From Thalassotalea nanhaiensis (GTDB lineage Bacteria > Pseudomonadota > Gammaproteobacteria > Enterobacterales > Alteromonadaceae): a stretch of 64,000 nucleotides of DNA. This document shows, in pieces, positions 8,946 to 17,118 of this stretch; within the stretch, counting starts at the first letter, position 1; each line of letters begins with the position of its first letter. Under the pieces are notes generated by a model that was not told the DNA's origin, ran no database searches, and saw only the letters and a list, made by a program, of their open reading frames with translations. The DNA lies in the NCBI RefSeq assembly GCF_031583575.1, contig NZ_CP134146.1, positions 1,860,001-1,924,000 on the forward strand. The letters are read 5' to 3'. The translations under genes were made by a program, and so were the position numbers.

Positions 8946-9534
8946 TACTATTCCCTTTCAAGGTTAAAGGGATACCTGCAGTTATCAAGGTAACTGTATC
9001 TGCTATTTTAGCAATACCTTGGTTTAACCAACCGGCATTATCAACAAATAGTCGGCTCACGTTGCCAAGAGGGACAACCCCAAGGCCAACTTCATTAGCC
9101 ACAAGAACCAGATGCTGCTTTTGGGATTGTTGAAATGCTGCAAATGATGCGAGCAGTTGCTTGGTTTCACGGTCTAAAGCGTGTTGTGATACTGTTTCAC
9201 CTAAATTAAAAATAATGTTGTTTAACCACATCGTTAAACAGTCGACTAGATAAATAGTGCTTTTTATTGGGCGGGTTTGCGTTGTTAATAACTGTGCGAG
9301 CTCTAAAGGGCATTCGATAACTTGCCAGCTAATTTGCTCACTGTTTGCAGCTCTGTCTTGCTGATGTTTTTCAATGCGTTCTTGCATCTCAACATCATCA
9401 AACGCTTCTGCGGTTGCTATATATACCGGAAGTCTTTCGTGGTTTCTTTTATCTTGTTTTAAAAGTTTAGCGCACAATTGCTCTGCATAAGAGGACTTGC
9501 CAGAGCGTGCACCGCCTAAAATTAAGTGGATCAT
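8938..9534 (-). CDS. cobU: Adenosylcobinamide kinase / adenosylcobinamide-phosphate guanylyltransferase
   Basis: A bifunctional enzyme that phosphorylates adenosylcobinamide and then guanylylates it, giving AdoCbi-GDP for CobS. The 198-residue protein starts MIHLILGGARSGKSSYAEQL, with the P-loop GGARSGKSS. It also has IATAEAFDDVEMQERIEKH with the guanylylated His, and VANEVGLGVVP, all typical of CobU. An in-frame extension to 9612 exists, but the ATG at 9534 gives the family start and forms a 4-bp ATGA overlap with the cobS stop. Confidence 0.95.
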   Translation of the reverse strand: MIHLILGGARSGKSSYAEQLCAKLLKQDKRNHERLPVYIATAEAFDDVEMQERIEKHQQDRAANSEQISWQVIECPLELAQLLTTQTRPIKSTIYLVDCLTMWLNNIIFNLGETVSQHALDRETKQLLASFAAFQQSQKQHLVLVANEVGLGVVPLGNVSRLFVDNAGWLNQGIAKIADTVTLITAGIPLTLKGNSND

Positions 9535-10310
9535 GACAGCGCTCCTGCGATGTTTGCCACAATACTTAGGTAAATGAGTAATTCGGCTATTTGCTGAGCC
9601 GCGCCAAGGCAATCTCCGGTATAGCCGCCAAGGCGTTTATTAAGCCAATATTTAAAAGAGAACCTGAAAATGGCTAGCATAACTACGATGATCACTACTG
9701 TATTTAGTGGTAACAGTACTAACGGTAGGGCGCCGATAACGAGTAATAGCCAAAGCTCCTTAACGGTTTGTTTCATCGCGAGCGGTTTACTTTTACTGGT
9801 TTCGTTATCACTGACATAATTCATGTCAAAAATAAGGCTGGCCGCTGTTGCTCTTGAGAGCGAATAACCGACGAGAATACTGGCGATTAGTAATTGTTGC
9901 TGAGCGAGTTCAACTAATAATACATATTTTAATGCTAACGCAGATACTATGCTTACTGTGCCATAAGTGCCCAGTCTGCTGTCTTTCATGATAGCTAATC
10001 GTTGGTTAATGGTAATGCCTCCACCAATGCCATCGGCCATATCGGCCAACCCATCTTCATGAAATGCGCCGGTGAGTAATAAGCTGGCAATTATTAATAA
10101 TATGAGCGCAATGCTAACAGGAAGAAATAACAACACACTTTGGTAAAAGGCAAGAAGAAGTAGGGCGAGGACTAACCCAACTAATGAAAAATAACGCCCT
10201 GACTGATTTAATAATTGCGGCGAATAGTCTACTGTTGCAGGCACAGGCAAACGACTAAAAAAACTTAGCGCTAAAAAGAATAAATTAAGTTGTTGTCTAA
10301 ACATCTGCAT
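9531..10310 (-). CDS. cobS: Adenosylcobinamide-GDP ribazoletransferase (cobalamin synthase)
   Basis: A polytopic inner-membrane enzyme joining AdoCbi-GDP to alpha-ribazole (phosphate), the last step of nucleotide-loop assembly. The protein of about 259 residues has LALSFFSRLPVP near the start, the acidic cluster TGAFHEDGLADMADGIGGG expected to bind metal and nucleotide, and KDSRLGTYG, with several hydrophobic helices. Alternatives for the start are the TTG at 10328 and the ATG at 10304. None has a strong ribosome site, so the N-terminus is uncertain by a few residues. It sits 26 bases after cobT and overlaps cobU by 4 bases. Confidence 0.93.
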   Translation of the reverse strand: MQMFRQQLNLFFLALSFFSRLPVPATVDYSPQLLNQSGRYFSLVGLVLALLLLAFYQSVLLFLPVSIALILLIIASLLLTGAFHEDGLADMADGIGGGITINQRLAIMKDSRLGTYGTVSIVSALALKYVLLVELAQQQLLIASILVGYSLSRATAASLIFDMNYVSDNETSKSKPLAMKQTVKELWLLLVIGALPLVLLPLNTVVIIVVMLAIFRFSFKYWLNKRLGGYTGDCLGAAQQIAELLIYLSIVANIAGALS

Positions 10311-10336
10311 AATATAAAACCATCGCAAAAATGCGG

Positions 10337-11398
10337 TTAAATCGTTACTCCTGCTTGCTCAAAACTTGCCATGTCATTGTAAAAGTGTGCTGCCGCGACT
10401 AGTAGTGGTAAGGCCAAAGCTGCGCCAGTACCTTCGCCGAGTCTTAAATTAAGGTTTAATAACGGACTGGCGTTAAATTGATTCAATAATAATTGATGCC
10501 CAGACTCATCCGATTGATGTGAAAAAATTAGATAATCAGCAATGTTTTCATTAATTTGATTTGCTAAAAGCGCCGCAGCACTGACAATAAAGCCATCAAT
10601 GAGTACGGCGATGCCAGACTCTGCTGAGGCTAAAATAGCACCGACCATTTGAACTATCTCAAAGCCGCCGACTTGTTCAAGTATATGAATAGCATCAGTG
10701 CTACTAATGCGCGTTAACGCCTGTTCGATCAGCTGTTTTTTATGGATTAATTGTTTAGGATCTATGCCTGTACCACTGCCAACACAGTCATCTACATTGG
10801 CTTTAGTTAATGCGGCCAAAATAGCTGCCGCTGCACTGGTATTACTGATGCCCATTTCACCGAGGATCAGCAAATTACAGCCTTGCTCAATTTGAGTTAA
10901 CGCAATGGTTTTGCCATACGCTAACCCTTGCTTTACCTGAGTTTTAGTCATCGCTGCTTGTTCAGCAAAGTTATTTGTACCAGCACCTAGGCGCTGTTCA
11001 ATAAAGTGTTGGTGCTGTATTTTTATGTCGTTTTCGATTGGCTGAATTATGCCGGCATCAATCACTTTTAAAGCAATGTTGTTTGCTCGACAAAAGCAAT
11101 TAATTGCAGCGCCGCCATAAATAAAATTTAACACCATTTGACGAGTAACATCACTGGGGGCAATGCTTACTCCTTCAACACTGATGCCATGATCGCCGGC
11201 AAACACTAACGCTGTAGGGTTGGTAATTTCAATGGTGTTGGCAAACTTGCTTTTCCGATTAGAGGCAATTAATGCTAATTGTGCGGCAACAGTCTCCAAT
11301 TGGCCCAAAGCGCCGGGAGGTTTTGTTTTTTGATCAATTTTAGCGATGATCGCATCGCTGTACTTGGTGTTTAACGGGGAAATATTCATGAAAACCAT
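10337..11398 (-). CDS. cobT: Nicotinate-nucleotide--dimethylbenzimidazole phosphoribosyltransferase
   Basis: Activates the lower ligand by making alpha-ribazole phosphate from dimethylbenzimidazole and nicotinate mononucleotide. The 353-residue protein has KTKPPGALGQLE near the N-terminus, VFAGDHGISVEGVS, GGAAINCFCR, LILGEMGISNTSAAAA and near the C-terminus LRLGEGTGAALALPL with the catalytic Glu, in the family's order. ATG 11398 is used; the in-frame ATG at 11389 is a close alternative. It begins 3 bases after the btuC stop, within the operon. Confidence 0.95.
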   Translation of the reverse strand: MVFMNISPLNTKYSDAIIAKIDQKTKPPGALGQLETVAAQLALIASNRKSKFANTIEITNPTALVFAGDHGISVEGVSIAPSDVTRQMVLNFIYGGAAINCFCRANNIALKVIDAGIIQPIENDIKIQHQHFIEQRLGAGTNNFAEQAAMTKTQVKQGLAYGKTIALTQIEQGCNLLILGEMGISNTSAAAAILAALTKANVDDCVGSGTGIDPKQLIHKKQLIEQALTRISSTDAIHILEQVGGFEIVQMVGAILASAESGIAVLIDGFIVSAAALLANQINENIADYLIFSHQSDESGHQLLLNQFNASPLLNLNLRLGEGTGAALALPLLVAAAHFYNDMASFEQAGVTI

Positions 11399-11401
11399 AG
11401 C

Positions 11402-12388
11402 CTACATTTTGCGCATTAATAACAAGAAGAAAATACTGCCTAAAGCAGAGGTGATAACCCCGATTGGAATTTCTTGGCCATCAAGGGCTGTTCGTGCAAT
11501 AACGTCTACCCAAACTAAAAAACATCCCCCTAATAAACCTGAGCCAATCAGTAATCTTGCTGTTGTTATGCCAACAAATGAACGGACAATATGAGGGATC
11601 ATTAATCCGACAAAGCCTATGCCACCACAGTAAGAGACAATCACTGCGGTACTTGCGGCACAAATGACTAACACCATAATTCTTAATCGGGCAACTTTTA
11701 CACCCAGCGTACGAGCGCTTTCATCACTCAGTAACAGCGCATCAAGCTGTCTAGCTAAGCTAAATGCAATTAAAGTGGAGATAAGGATCACCGGGAAAAT
11801 CCACATCAATGCCGTGTTATCAGCACGTGCTAACGAGCCCATTAACCAAAAAATTACTCGATTTGACGAAAATGCTTCGCCCATATAGAGGATGAAACTA
11901 GTTATTGAACTTAGTAAAAACGACACCGCAACACCGGCGAGTAGCAAGTGTGATACCCGGCGCCAGTTATTATTGGCTATTACGGTTAATACTAATGCGA
12001 CTGCTGCTAAAGCACCGACAAATGCAGCTAAAGGCAGTGAAATAAAGTGAATGCTAGCCGGTAATAAACTTGCCAGTGTTGCGCCTAAGCCAGCGCCGGC
12101 AACAATACCAAACAGATAAGGATCGGCTAGTGGGTTGCGAGTAACGTTTTGCATTAACGCACCAGCAATGGCTAAGCCAAAGCCTGCTAAAAATCCAAGT
12201 AGTACTCTGGGGAGGCGAATATCATATAAAATTGTTTGGTAGATACTTTTTTCACAACCAGCACTAATGCACTGCCAGACAGCAGAATGGTCGACTTCAC
12301 TTACGCCAAAGCCTATCGCTAATATGAAAGTACCCAGTACTAAACTAAGCAGCAGCAACATTGAGTAATTGAGATTTAATGGTTTCAT
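11402..12388 (-). CDS. btuC: Vitamin B12 ABC transporter permease
   Basis: The inner-membrane subunit of the BtuCDF importer. The 328-residue protein is highly hydrophobic with about ten helices. It carries FecCD-family signatures: LYDIRLPRVLLGFLAGFGLA, MQNVTRNPLADPYLFGI, and GGIGFVGLMIPHIVRSFVG, the loop contacting the ATPase. I take ATG 12388, which shares one base with the btuD stop (TGATG), over TTG 12391. Siderophore permeases look alike. The B12 role comes from its riboswitch-led operon with btuF and cob genes. Confidence 0.92.
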   Translation of the reverse strand: MKPLNLNYSMLLLLSLVLGTFILAIGFGVSEVDHSAVWQCISAGCEKSIYQTILYDIRLPRVLLGFLAGFGLAIAGALMQNVTRNPLADPYLFGIVAGAGLGATLASLLPASIHFISLPLAAFVGALAAVALVLTVIANNNWRRVSHLLLAGVAVSFLLSSITSFILYMGEAFSSNRVIFWLMGSLARADNTALMWIFPVILISTLIAFSLARQLDALLLSDESARTLGVKVARLRIMVLVICAASTAVIVSYCGGIGFVGLMIPHIVRSFVGITTARLLIGSGLLGGCFLVWVDVIARTALDGQEIPIGVITSALGSIFFLLLMRKM

Positions 12389-13185
12389 CAACTATCACTT
12401 ACCTGTTGTATGTTGTGGGCTGCAAAGGTGATCCTAGGTTTACTGGTAAATGGGTTTTGATCAACAAAACAGTCTAAATCGAATACTTGCTTAAGGGTGC
12501 TTGGTGTTAAAACGTCAATAGGTTTGGCGTTTGAAACAACAGCGCCATTATTCATTAATACCAGTCGATCACAATATTCGGCCGCTAAATTTAAATCATG
12601 GATGGTTAATAACAGGGTGATGTTAAGTGTTTTAGCCAGTTTGAGTATTTGATGCTGATAATAGATATCTAAATGGTTAGTCGGCTCATCCATAATAAGA
12701 ATGTCAGCTGCTTGTACAATGGCTCTGGCAATTAAGGCTCGTTGTTGTTCGCCGCCAGATAAGGTATTAAAGCTTTGTTGCTTTTTATCAAGTAAATCGA
12801 CTTTGTCTAATGCTTGATTTATATGCTCTAAATCACTGTTCGTGTCTGTTTCAAATAAGCCTTTATGAGGAATTAACCCCATACGAACAACGTCGACAAC
12901 GGTTAAATTAAATACAGAATTGGAGTGTTGGCTTACCACGGAAAGTTGCTTGGCAATGTCTTTGGTAGAAATTGATTTTAGAGATTTTCCTTTTAGGAAA
13001 ATATTACCAGTAAAGTCTTGGTATTCGCCATACAAACACTTTAACAGTGAGGTTTTACCTGCGCCATTTGGTCCGACAATAGCCACAGTTTCGCCTTTAA
13101 CCAAGTTGAAATCAATTTGGTTAATGATGCTTTTCCCGTCTACTTGCCAGGAGAGTTGTTTTGCTTGTAGTACCGTATTGGCCAT
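12388..13185 (-). CDS. btuD: Vitamin B12 ABC transporter ATPase
   Basis: The ATP-binding subunit powering BtuC. The 265-residue protein has Walker A VGPNGAGKTSLLK (about residues 38-50), the Q-loop region QLSVVSQH, the signature LSGGEQQRALIARA, Walker B ILIMDEPTNHLD and the switch His in LTIHDLNLAAEYCDR. The first gene of the btuDC-cobTSUCQ-btuR-btuF operon, it lies about 170 bases after the second cobalamin riboswitch. The family is shared with iron-siderophore importers; context decides. Confidence 0.93.
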   Translation of the reverse strand: MANTVLQAKQLSWQVDGKSIINQIDFNLVKGETVAIVGPNGAGKTSLLKCLYGEYQDFTGNIFLKGKSLKSISTKDIAKQLSVVSQHSNSVFNLTVVDVVRMGLIPHKGLFETDTNSDLEHINQALDKVDLLDKKQQSFNTLSGGEQQRALIARAIVQAADILIMDEPTNHLDIYYQHQILKLAKTLNITLLLTIHDLNLAAEYCDRLVLMNNGAVVSNAKPIDVLTPSTLKQVFDLDCFVDQNPFTSKPRITFAAHNIQQVSDS

Positions 13186-13353
13186 GCGTATTCTTTTAGC
13201 TATTTAGCGCAGGCAATAGTAAGAAGGGTGGTTAATATTCAGCAATGAATAGAAGCAGAGCGAAACGTGCACTGCCAAGAACCAAAATCTTCTTCGCGTT
13301 ACCCGCACGATTGAATAATTTAACAGCAAGTAATTGTATTAATTACTGTTATT

Positions 13354-13490
13354 AACTTATGGCAGGTCTCCTGGCTTATAGAGATAACCTAATTTAACCC
13401 TTCCCAAAATTACTTCAGTGGTATGTTAAATAAGCTCTATTTACAGTTGCGGGAACAGCTGTGGAATTGCACCACATTCCCTTTTAAGTT
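13354..13490 (-). promoter_or_regulatory. Cobalamin riboswitch upstream of the btuDC-cob operon
   Basis: On the minus strand the classic B12-box series is present: GGGAA, GGTGCAATTCC, then CCCGCAACTGTAA, then ACCACTG, then TTTTGGGAAGG, then GCCAGGAGACCTGCC. A closing helix AACTTA (13490-13485) pairs with TAAGTT (13359-13354). It lies about 170 bases before btuD on the same strand. Downstream of P1 is an imperfect hairpin built of AACAG...CTGTT without a T run, so the switching mechanism is not evident. The rest of the 451-base btuD-HMGR spacer shows nothing else I can support. Confidence 0.95.
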
Positions 13491-13636
13491 CTCAAAAAAT
13501 ATTTGAAAACACCAAAAGTTATGGAATGCTAATTGTAGCAACTTAACCTCTGCTTTAACAATGGTTAAGTGTCTAAATTTCTTACCAATTTATTATAAGT
13601 AATAATGGATATGATAAGTATTTAAGAATCGTTCAA

Positions 13637-14893
13637 TTAACGAGCAAGTTTTCGATGCGCTTTAGCAAAGTGACCAGCACAAAATGCACCAATCATTGAT
13701 AATTCACCGGCTAAACAAAGGCCTGCACATACTTCTGCCAACGCTCTGGCATTGCCGTTGCCCGCTAAACCAAGTAATTGTAAATTAGCTTGTTGGCTTG
13801 GTAAGCCTGTGCCACCGCCAACTGTGCCTACCATTAGGTTTGGTAAGGTTACTGAGGCGTATAGGCTGCCATCATCGTTCAGTTCCATGCGTGTAACACC
13901 GACCGCTGATTCAGCGACACAAGCAGCATCTTGCCCGCAAGCTATATATAGAGCGGCTAAACCATTAGCGTAATGACCTTGTACACCAACAGAACCACTT
14001 AAAACGCCACCGACTGATGACATGCGCCAGAAGTCCGCCATACGCTCTGGAGTCGTATGTAGACGTTTTTTGACTAACTCTGCGCTAATGTGAACTTCTG
14101 CGGTTACTTTTTTACCACGAACGCCATTTAATGACTGCATGGTTGCCTTTTTATCTCCGGACAAATTAGCATCAAGAAAGGAGTATTTAGCTTTAGTCGG
14201 CGAGTGCTCGGTAATATATTCAAGCACGGCATTGGTGGCAATTGTCACCATGTTTTGCCCTGACGCATCACCCGTTAAATAATCAAAAATTAAATAAACA
14301 TGATTTCCTTCAATGTTTATTTTTAAATCTTTTAGAGTTAAATGATTTGACGTGCTTTCGGTAATTTCTGTAAAAGTATCTATTTGTGTTGTTGCCCAAG
14401 CAACAAACTGTCCTGCTTGTACCAGGGTTTCAAAAGCAAAGCCAGGGGTGCGACACACGCCTTCATTTAATAGCATAGCGCTACAACCGCCAGCTTCAGA
14501 GATTAGTAACGCGCCGCGGTTATAAGAGGCTACTAGCGCCGCTTCAGTTGTTGCTAACGGAACAAAATAATCATCCTGTGCAAATAAGCCATTTACCCGC
14601 AAAGGCCCGGCGATGCCAACAGGAAGCTTTACTGTACCAATAAAATTTTCAATATTTTTTTGGTACATACTCATACAACGTTCAGTTGTCTGATCGAGTA
14701 ACTGCTGTTTGGCTTGCTCACAGTCAATTGCCTGCCAACGCTTTTCAACCGTACTTGCTTTAATGTACATGTTTAACGGTTGACGCTTAGCAAGCGGCTG
14801 CTCATTCGGGCTTAATTTTTGCAGTGATTCATCATTAATGTCTGACATTACTGAATACACTTCTGCATATTTATTTGGGTTATTCTTTGGCAT
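13637..14893 (-). CDS. Class I hydroxymethylglutaryl-CoA reductase
   Basis: Reduces HMG-CoA to mevalonate with NADPH. The 418-residue protein is the soluble catalytic domain only, with no membrane anchor. It matches the eukaryote-type class I enzyme: catalytic Glu82 in ENFIGTVKLPVGIAGP, GDASGQNMV, Lys248 in DANLSGDKKA, Asp322 in YIACGQDAA, GTVGGGTGLPSQQA, and the C-terminal catalytic His in GHFAKAH. It ends soon after that His, so the regulatory Ser of the animal enzyme has no counterpart. An ATG at 14848 is an alternative start. No other mevalonate-pathway gene lies nearby. Gammaproteobacteria normally use the MEP pathway, so transfer is likely but unproven. Confidence 0.93.
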   Translation of the reverse strand: MPKNNPNKYAEVYSVMSDINDESLQKLSPNEQPLAKRQPLNMYIKASTVEKRWQAIDCEQAKQQLLDQTTERCMSMYQKNIENFIGTVKLPVGIAGPLRVNGLFAQDDYFVPLATTEAALVASYNRGALLISEAGGCSAMLLNEGVCRTPGFAFETLVQAGQFVAWATTQIDTFTEITESTSNHLTLKDLKINIEGNHVYLIFDYLTGDASGQNMVTIATNAVLEYITEHSPTKAKYSFLDANLSGDKKATMQSLNGVRGKKVTAEVHISAELVKKRLHTTPERMADFWRMSSVGGVLSGSVGVQGHYANGLAALYIACGQDAACVAESAVGVTRMELNDDGSLYASVTLPNLMVGTVGGGTGLPSQQANLQLLGLAGNGNARALAEVCAGLCLAGELSMIGAFCAGHFAKAHRKLAR

Positions 14894-14995
14894 CGCTTAT
14901 TTGATCATTTATAAAGCTTTTGGCGAACGGACAAAATTGTACAAGCCGCCTAAAAAGGACGCTTATTGTATAAGGAATCGAGTAAAAGTATAGTT

Positions 14996-15592
14996 TTAAT
15001 TATGTTTTGAAAGCTTATCAACGGTCGCAGTACAAAACCGTAAAAATGTTGTCATAAAGTATTCAACTTCAGGCATGGTCTCGCTAAGCTGATCAAGTTT
15101 AGTCTTTAAACGCTGTTCAACGTGTTTAAATTCTGGATTGTTGTGGTTTAGTTCATCGAGAGATTTTACATAAGCAACCATAATATCTGCAGCTTTTACA
15201 ATGCCTTTGTATTCACTGTCGACGTTATCTTGAATAATTAAATCTTCAAAAACATCGCGTAACTCTTCGGGCAATGCATCCAAACATTCCTGTTCGGCAA
15301 GGGCTTCTATTTTTTTAAATTCAAATGCTATTTCTTCATTGGCATACTTGGTAGGGCTAACGATATCGCCATAGCGTGTTTCAGAGGCCTCATGATATAA
15401 CGCGATAGTTGCTGCTCTGTCGGCGTTCAAATTACCGTTAAATTTTTTATTTTTAATCACCGCAAGCAAATGAGCTACGATAGCAACTTGATGGGAATGT
15501 TCAGCAATATTTTCTGCTTTTACACAATACATTAATGCCCAACGCTTGATTAAAGGCATGCGAAACATCCAAGCTAAAAACGTGCTTTCCAT
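14996..15592 (-). CDS. yfbR: 5'-deoxynucleotidase YfbR (HD family)
   Basis: A dNMP 5'-nucleotidase of the HD-domain superfamily, acting in nucleotide salvage. The 198-residue protein follows Escherichia coli YfbR closely in order: INRW-like IKRWALMYCVKAENIAEHSHQ, IKNKKFNGNLNADR, LPEELRD, VKAADIMVAYVKSLDEL. Metal ligand His32 is present. The HD pair itself reads His67-Glu68 (LYHEASE), where E. coli has His-Asp. Glu71, matching the catalytic Glu72, is kept. ATG 15592 has AGGAAG 8 bases upstream and is preferred over TTG 15595. It is downstream of alaA on the same strand, the usual alaA-yfbR pair, with repeats between. Confidence 0.9.
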   Translation of the reverse strand: MESTFLAWMFRMPLIKRWALMYCVKAENIAEHSHQVAIVAHLLAVIKNKKFNGNLNADRAATIALYHEASETRYGDIVSPTKYANEEIAFEFKKIEALAEQECLDALPEELRDVFEDLIIQDNVDSEYKGIVKAADIMVAYVKSLDELNHNNPEFKHVEQRLKTKLDQLSETMPEVEYFMTTFLRFCTATVDKLSKHN

Positions 15593-15638
15593 CAATACTT
15601 CCTCTGGTTTGGTAACGTATTCGAAGCACTAGCGTATC

Positions 15639-15664
15639 CGAAGTAGCGAAGCTACGTATTCGAA
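15639..15664. repeat. 26-bp dispersed repeat, copy 1
   Basis: CGAAGTAGCGAAGCTACG followed by TATTCGAA. The same 26 bases occur at 22189-22214. It contains the inverted core GTAGC/GCTAC. It lies in the alaA-yfbR spacer, which has more partial copies of the same vocabulary (GTATTCGAAG, GTATCCGAAG) at 15617-15640. Confidence 0.7.
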
Positions 15665-15697
15665 ACTAAAGTGAGACTACAGAGTTTATACCATCCG

Positions 15698-15732
15698 TGG
15701 CAATTCTAAGTTAAATCATCCATGATTTAAAA
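15698..15732. repeat. Hairpin repeat, copy 1
   Basis: TGGCAATTCTAAG followed by a 20-base hairpin TTAAATCAT-CC-ATGATTTAA. A second copy lies at 27159-27194, where the stem reads TTAATTCAT-CC-ATGAATTAA. The paired change keeps the stem. It lies 13 bases past the alaA stop codon. Confidence 0.7.
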
Positions 15733-15744
15733 GTCCCACCAACC

Positions 15745-16962
15745 CTAGTCCTGGCTATAGTGGCTGAAGAAATGTTCTAAGCGGTTAATCGCTTGGATTA
15801 AGTCTTCACTGTGCGGTAAAAATACCAGTCTAAAATAAATACCATCATGTATGTTAAACGCACTACCTTGCACCAGAAGGATTTTCTCCTGGCGTAAAAT
15901 ATCAAGCACCATTTGTTCATCGTTATCGATGCCAAGCTTGTCACCATCAACTTTAACAAATAAGTACATCGCGCCTTTTGCTTTATGACAACTTAATCCG
16001 TCAATTTCATTTATCATTTTGTGAGCAATATCAACCTGCGCTTTTAAACGTCCACCGTCTTGAACCAACTCATTAATACTTTGATAGCCGCCCAACGCAG
16101 TTTGTATCGCATGTTGGCAAGGCACATTGGCACATAAACGCATAGATGCCAGCATGGTTAAGCCTTCAAGGTAACTTTTCGCGCGGAGTAAGGGCCCTGT
16201 TAACATCATCCAACCCGCTCTAAAACCGGCAATGCGATAGTTTTTTGATAATCCGCCCATGGTCACAATCAGCACATCTTCGTTAAGGCTAGCTGTTGGC
16301 GTGTGAGTGGTACCGTCGTAGAGCACTTTGTCGTATATTTCATCAGAAAAAACAATCAGATTATGCTTATGCGCCACTGCAATAATTTGCTCTAGCACCT
16401 CTTTTGGGTAAACCGAGCCTGTTGGATTATTAGGATTGATGAGTACAATCGCTTTGGTCTTATTGGTAATTTTGCTGGTGATATCTTCGATGTCCGGATA
16501 CCAGTATTTTTTTTCATCACATTTATAGTGTACCGGTGTACCGCCGGATAATGATACTGCAGCAGTCCATAGTGGATAGTCTGGCGCTGGGATAAGTACT
16601 TCATCATCTGTATTGAGCAAGCCTTGCATTGCCATGATAATAAGCTCGCTGACACCATTACCAATGAAAATATTATCCACATCAAGGTTTTTCATACCAA
16701 ATTGTTGGTAATACTGCATAACAGCTACGCGAGCAGAATAGATCCCTTGCGATTCACTGTAACCTTGAGCCGTTGGTAGGTTATGAATTACATCCCGTAA
16801 AATATCGTCTGGCGCTAAAAAACCAAATGGGGCAGGGTTACCAATATTGAGTTTAAGTATTTTGTGGCCTTCTTCTTCTAATCGCTTGGCTTCCGCGGCA
16901 ACTGGACCTCTAATGTCATAACACACACCGGAAAGTTTATTCGATTTTAAATACTGACTCAT
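15745..16962 (-). CDS. alaA: Glutamate--pyruvate aminotransferase
   Basis: A PLP-dependent class I/II aminotransferase making alanine from pyruvate and glutamate. The 405-residue protein has LNIGNPAPFGF, YSESQGIYSAR, NGVSELI, INPNNPTGSVY, FSDEIYDKVLYD, the PLP lysine in TMGGLSKNYRIAGFRAGW, and a C-terminal FRLVFLP. The pattern and the neighbouring yfbR identify AlaA (YfbQ). ATG 16962 has AGG 6 bases upstream and is preferred over GTG 16965. It is divergent from the LRAT-like gene. Confidence 0.93.
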   Translation of the reverse strand: MSQYLKSNKLSGVCYDIRGPVAAEAKRLEEEGHKILKLNIGNPAPFGFLAPDDILRDVIHNLPTAQGYSESQGIYSARVAVMQYYQQFGMKNLDVDNIFIGNGVSELIIMAMQGLLNTDDEVLIPAPDYPLWTAAVSLSGGTPVHYKCDEKKYWYPDIEDITSKITNKTKAIVLINPNNPTGSVYPKEVLEQIIAVAHKHNLIVFSDEIYDKVLYDGTTHTPTASLNEDVLIVTMGGLSKNYRIAGFRAGWMMLTGPLLRAKSYLEGLTMLASMRLCANVPCQHAIQTALGGYQSINELVQDGGRLKAQVDIAHKMINEIDGLSCHKAKGAMYLFVKVDGDKLGIDNDEQMVLDILRQEKILLVQGSAFNIHDGIYFRLVFLPHSEDLIQAINRLEHFFSHYSQD

Positions 16963-17118
16963 CACGACCTACTGCTTTATATACTATTGTTAAAACATGA
17001 AGTTAACTTAAATGATAGTCGTTTGAAACACTTGCTGACATATTTTTTGTGATATTTACTGAGTTTTTTAATATAACTAATAATTAAGAAAGAAAAATTT
17101 ATAAAAGAGTTCTCAATT

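Noticed and set aside
9535-9612. N-terminal extension of cobU
   Set aside because: It lies inside cobS, and the family start is at the ATG (9534) overlapping the cobS stop.
13321-13353. Hairpin AACAG...CTGTT after the operon riboswitch considered as a terminator
   Set aside because: Stem is imperfect and no T tract follows, so I do not call it.
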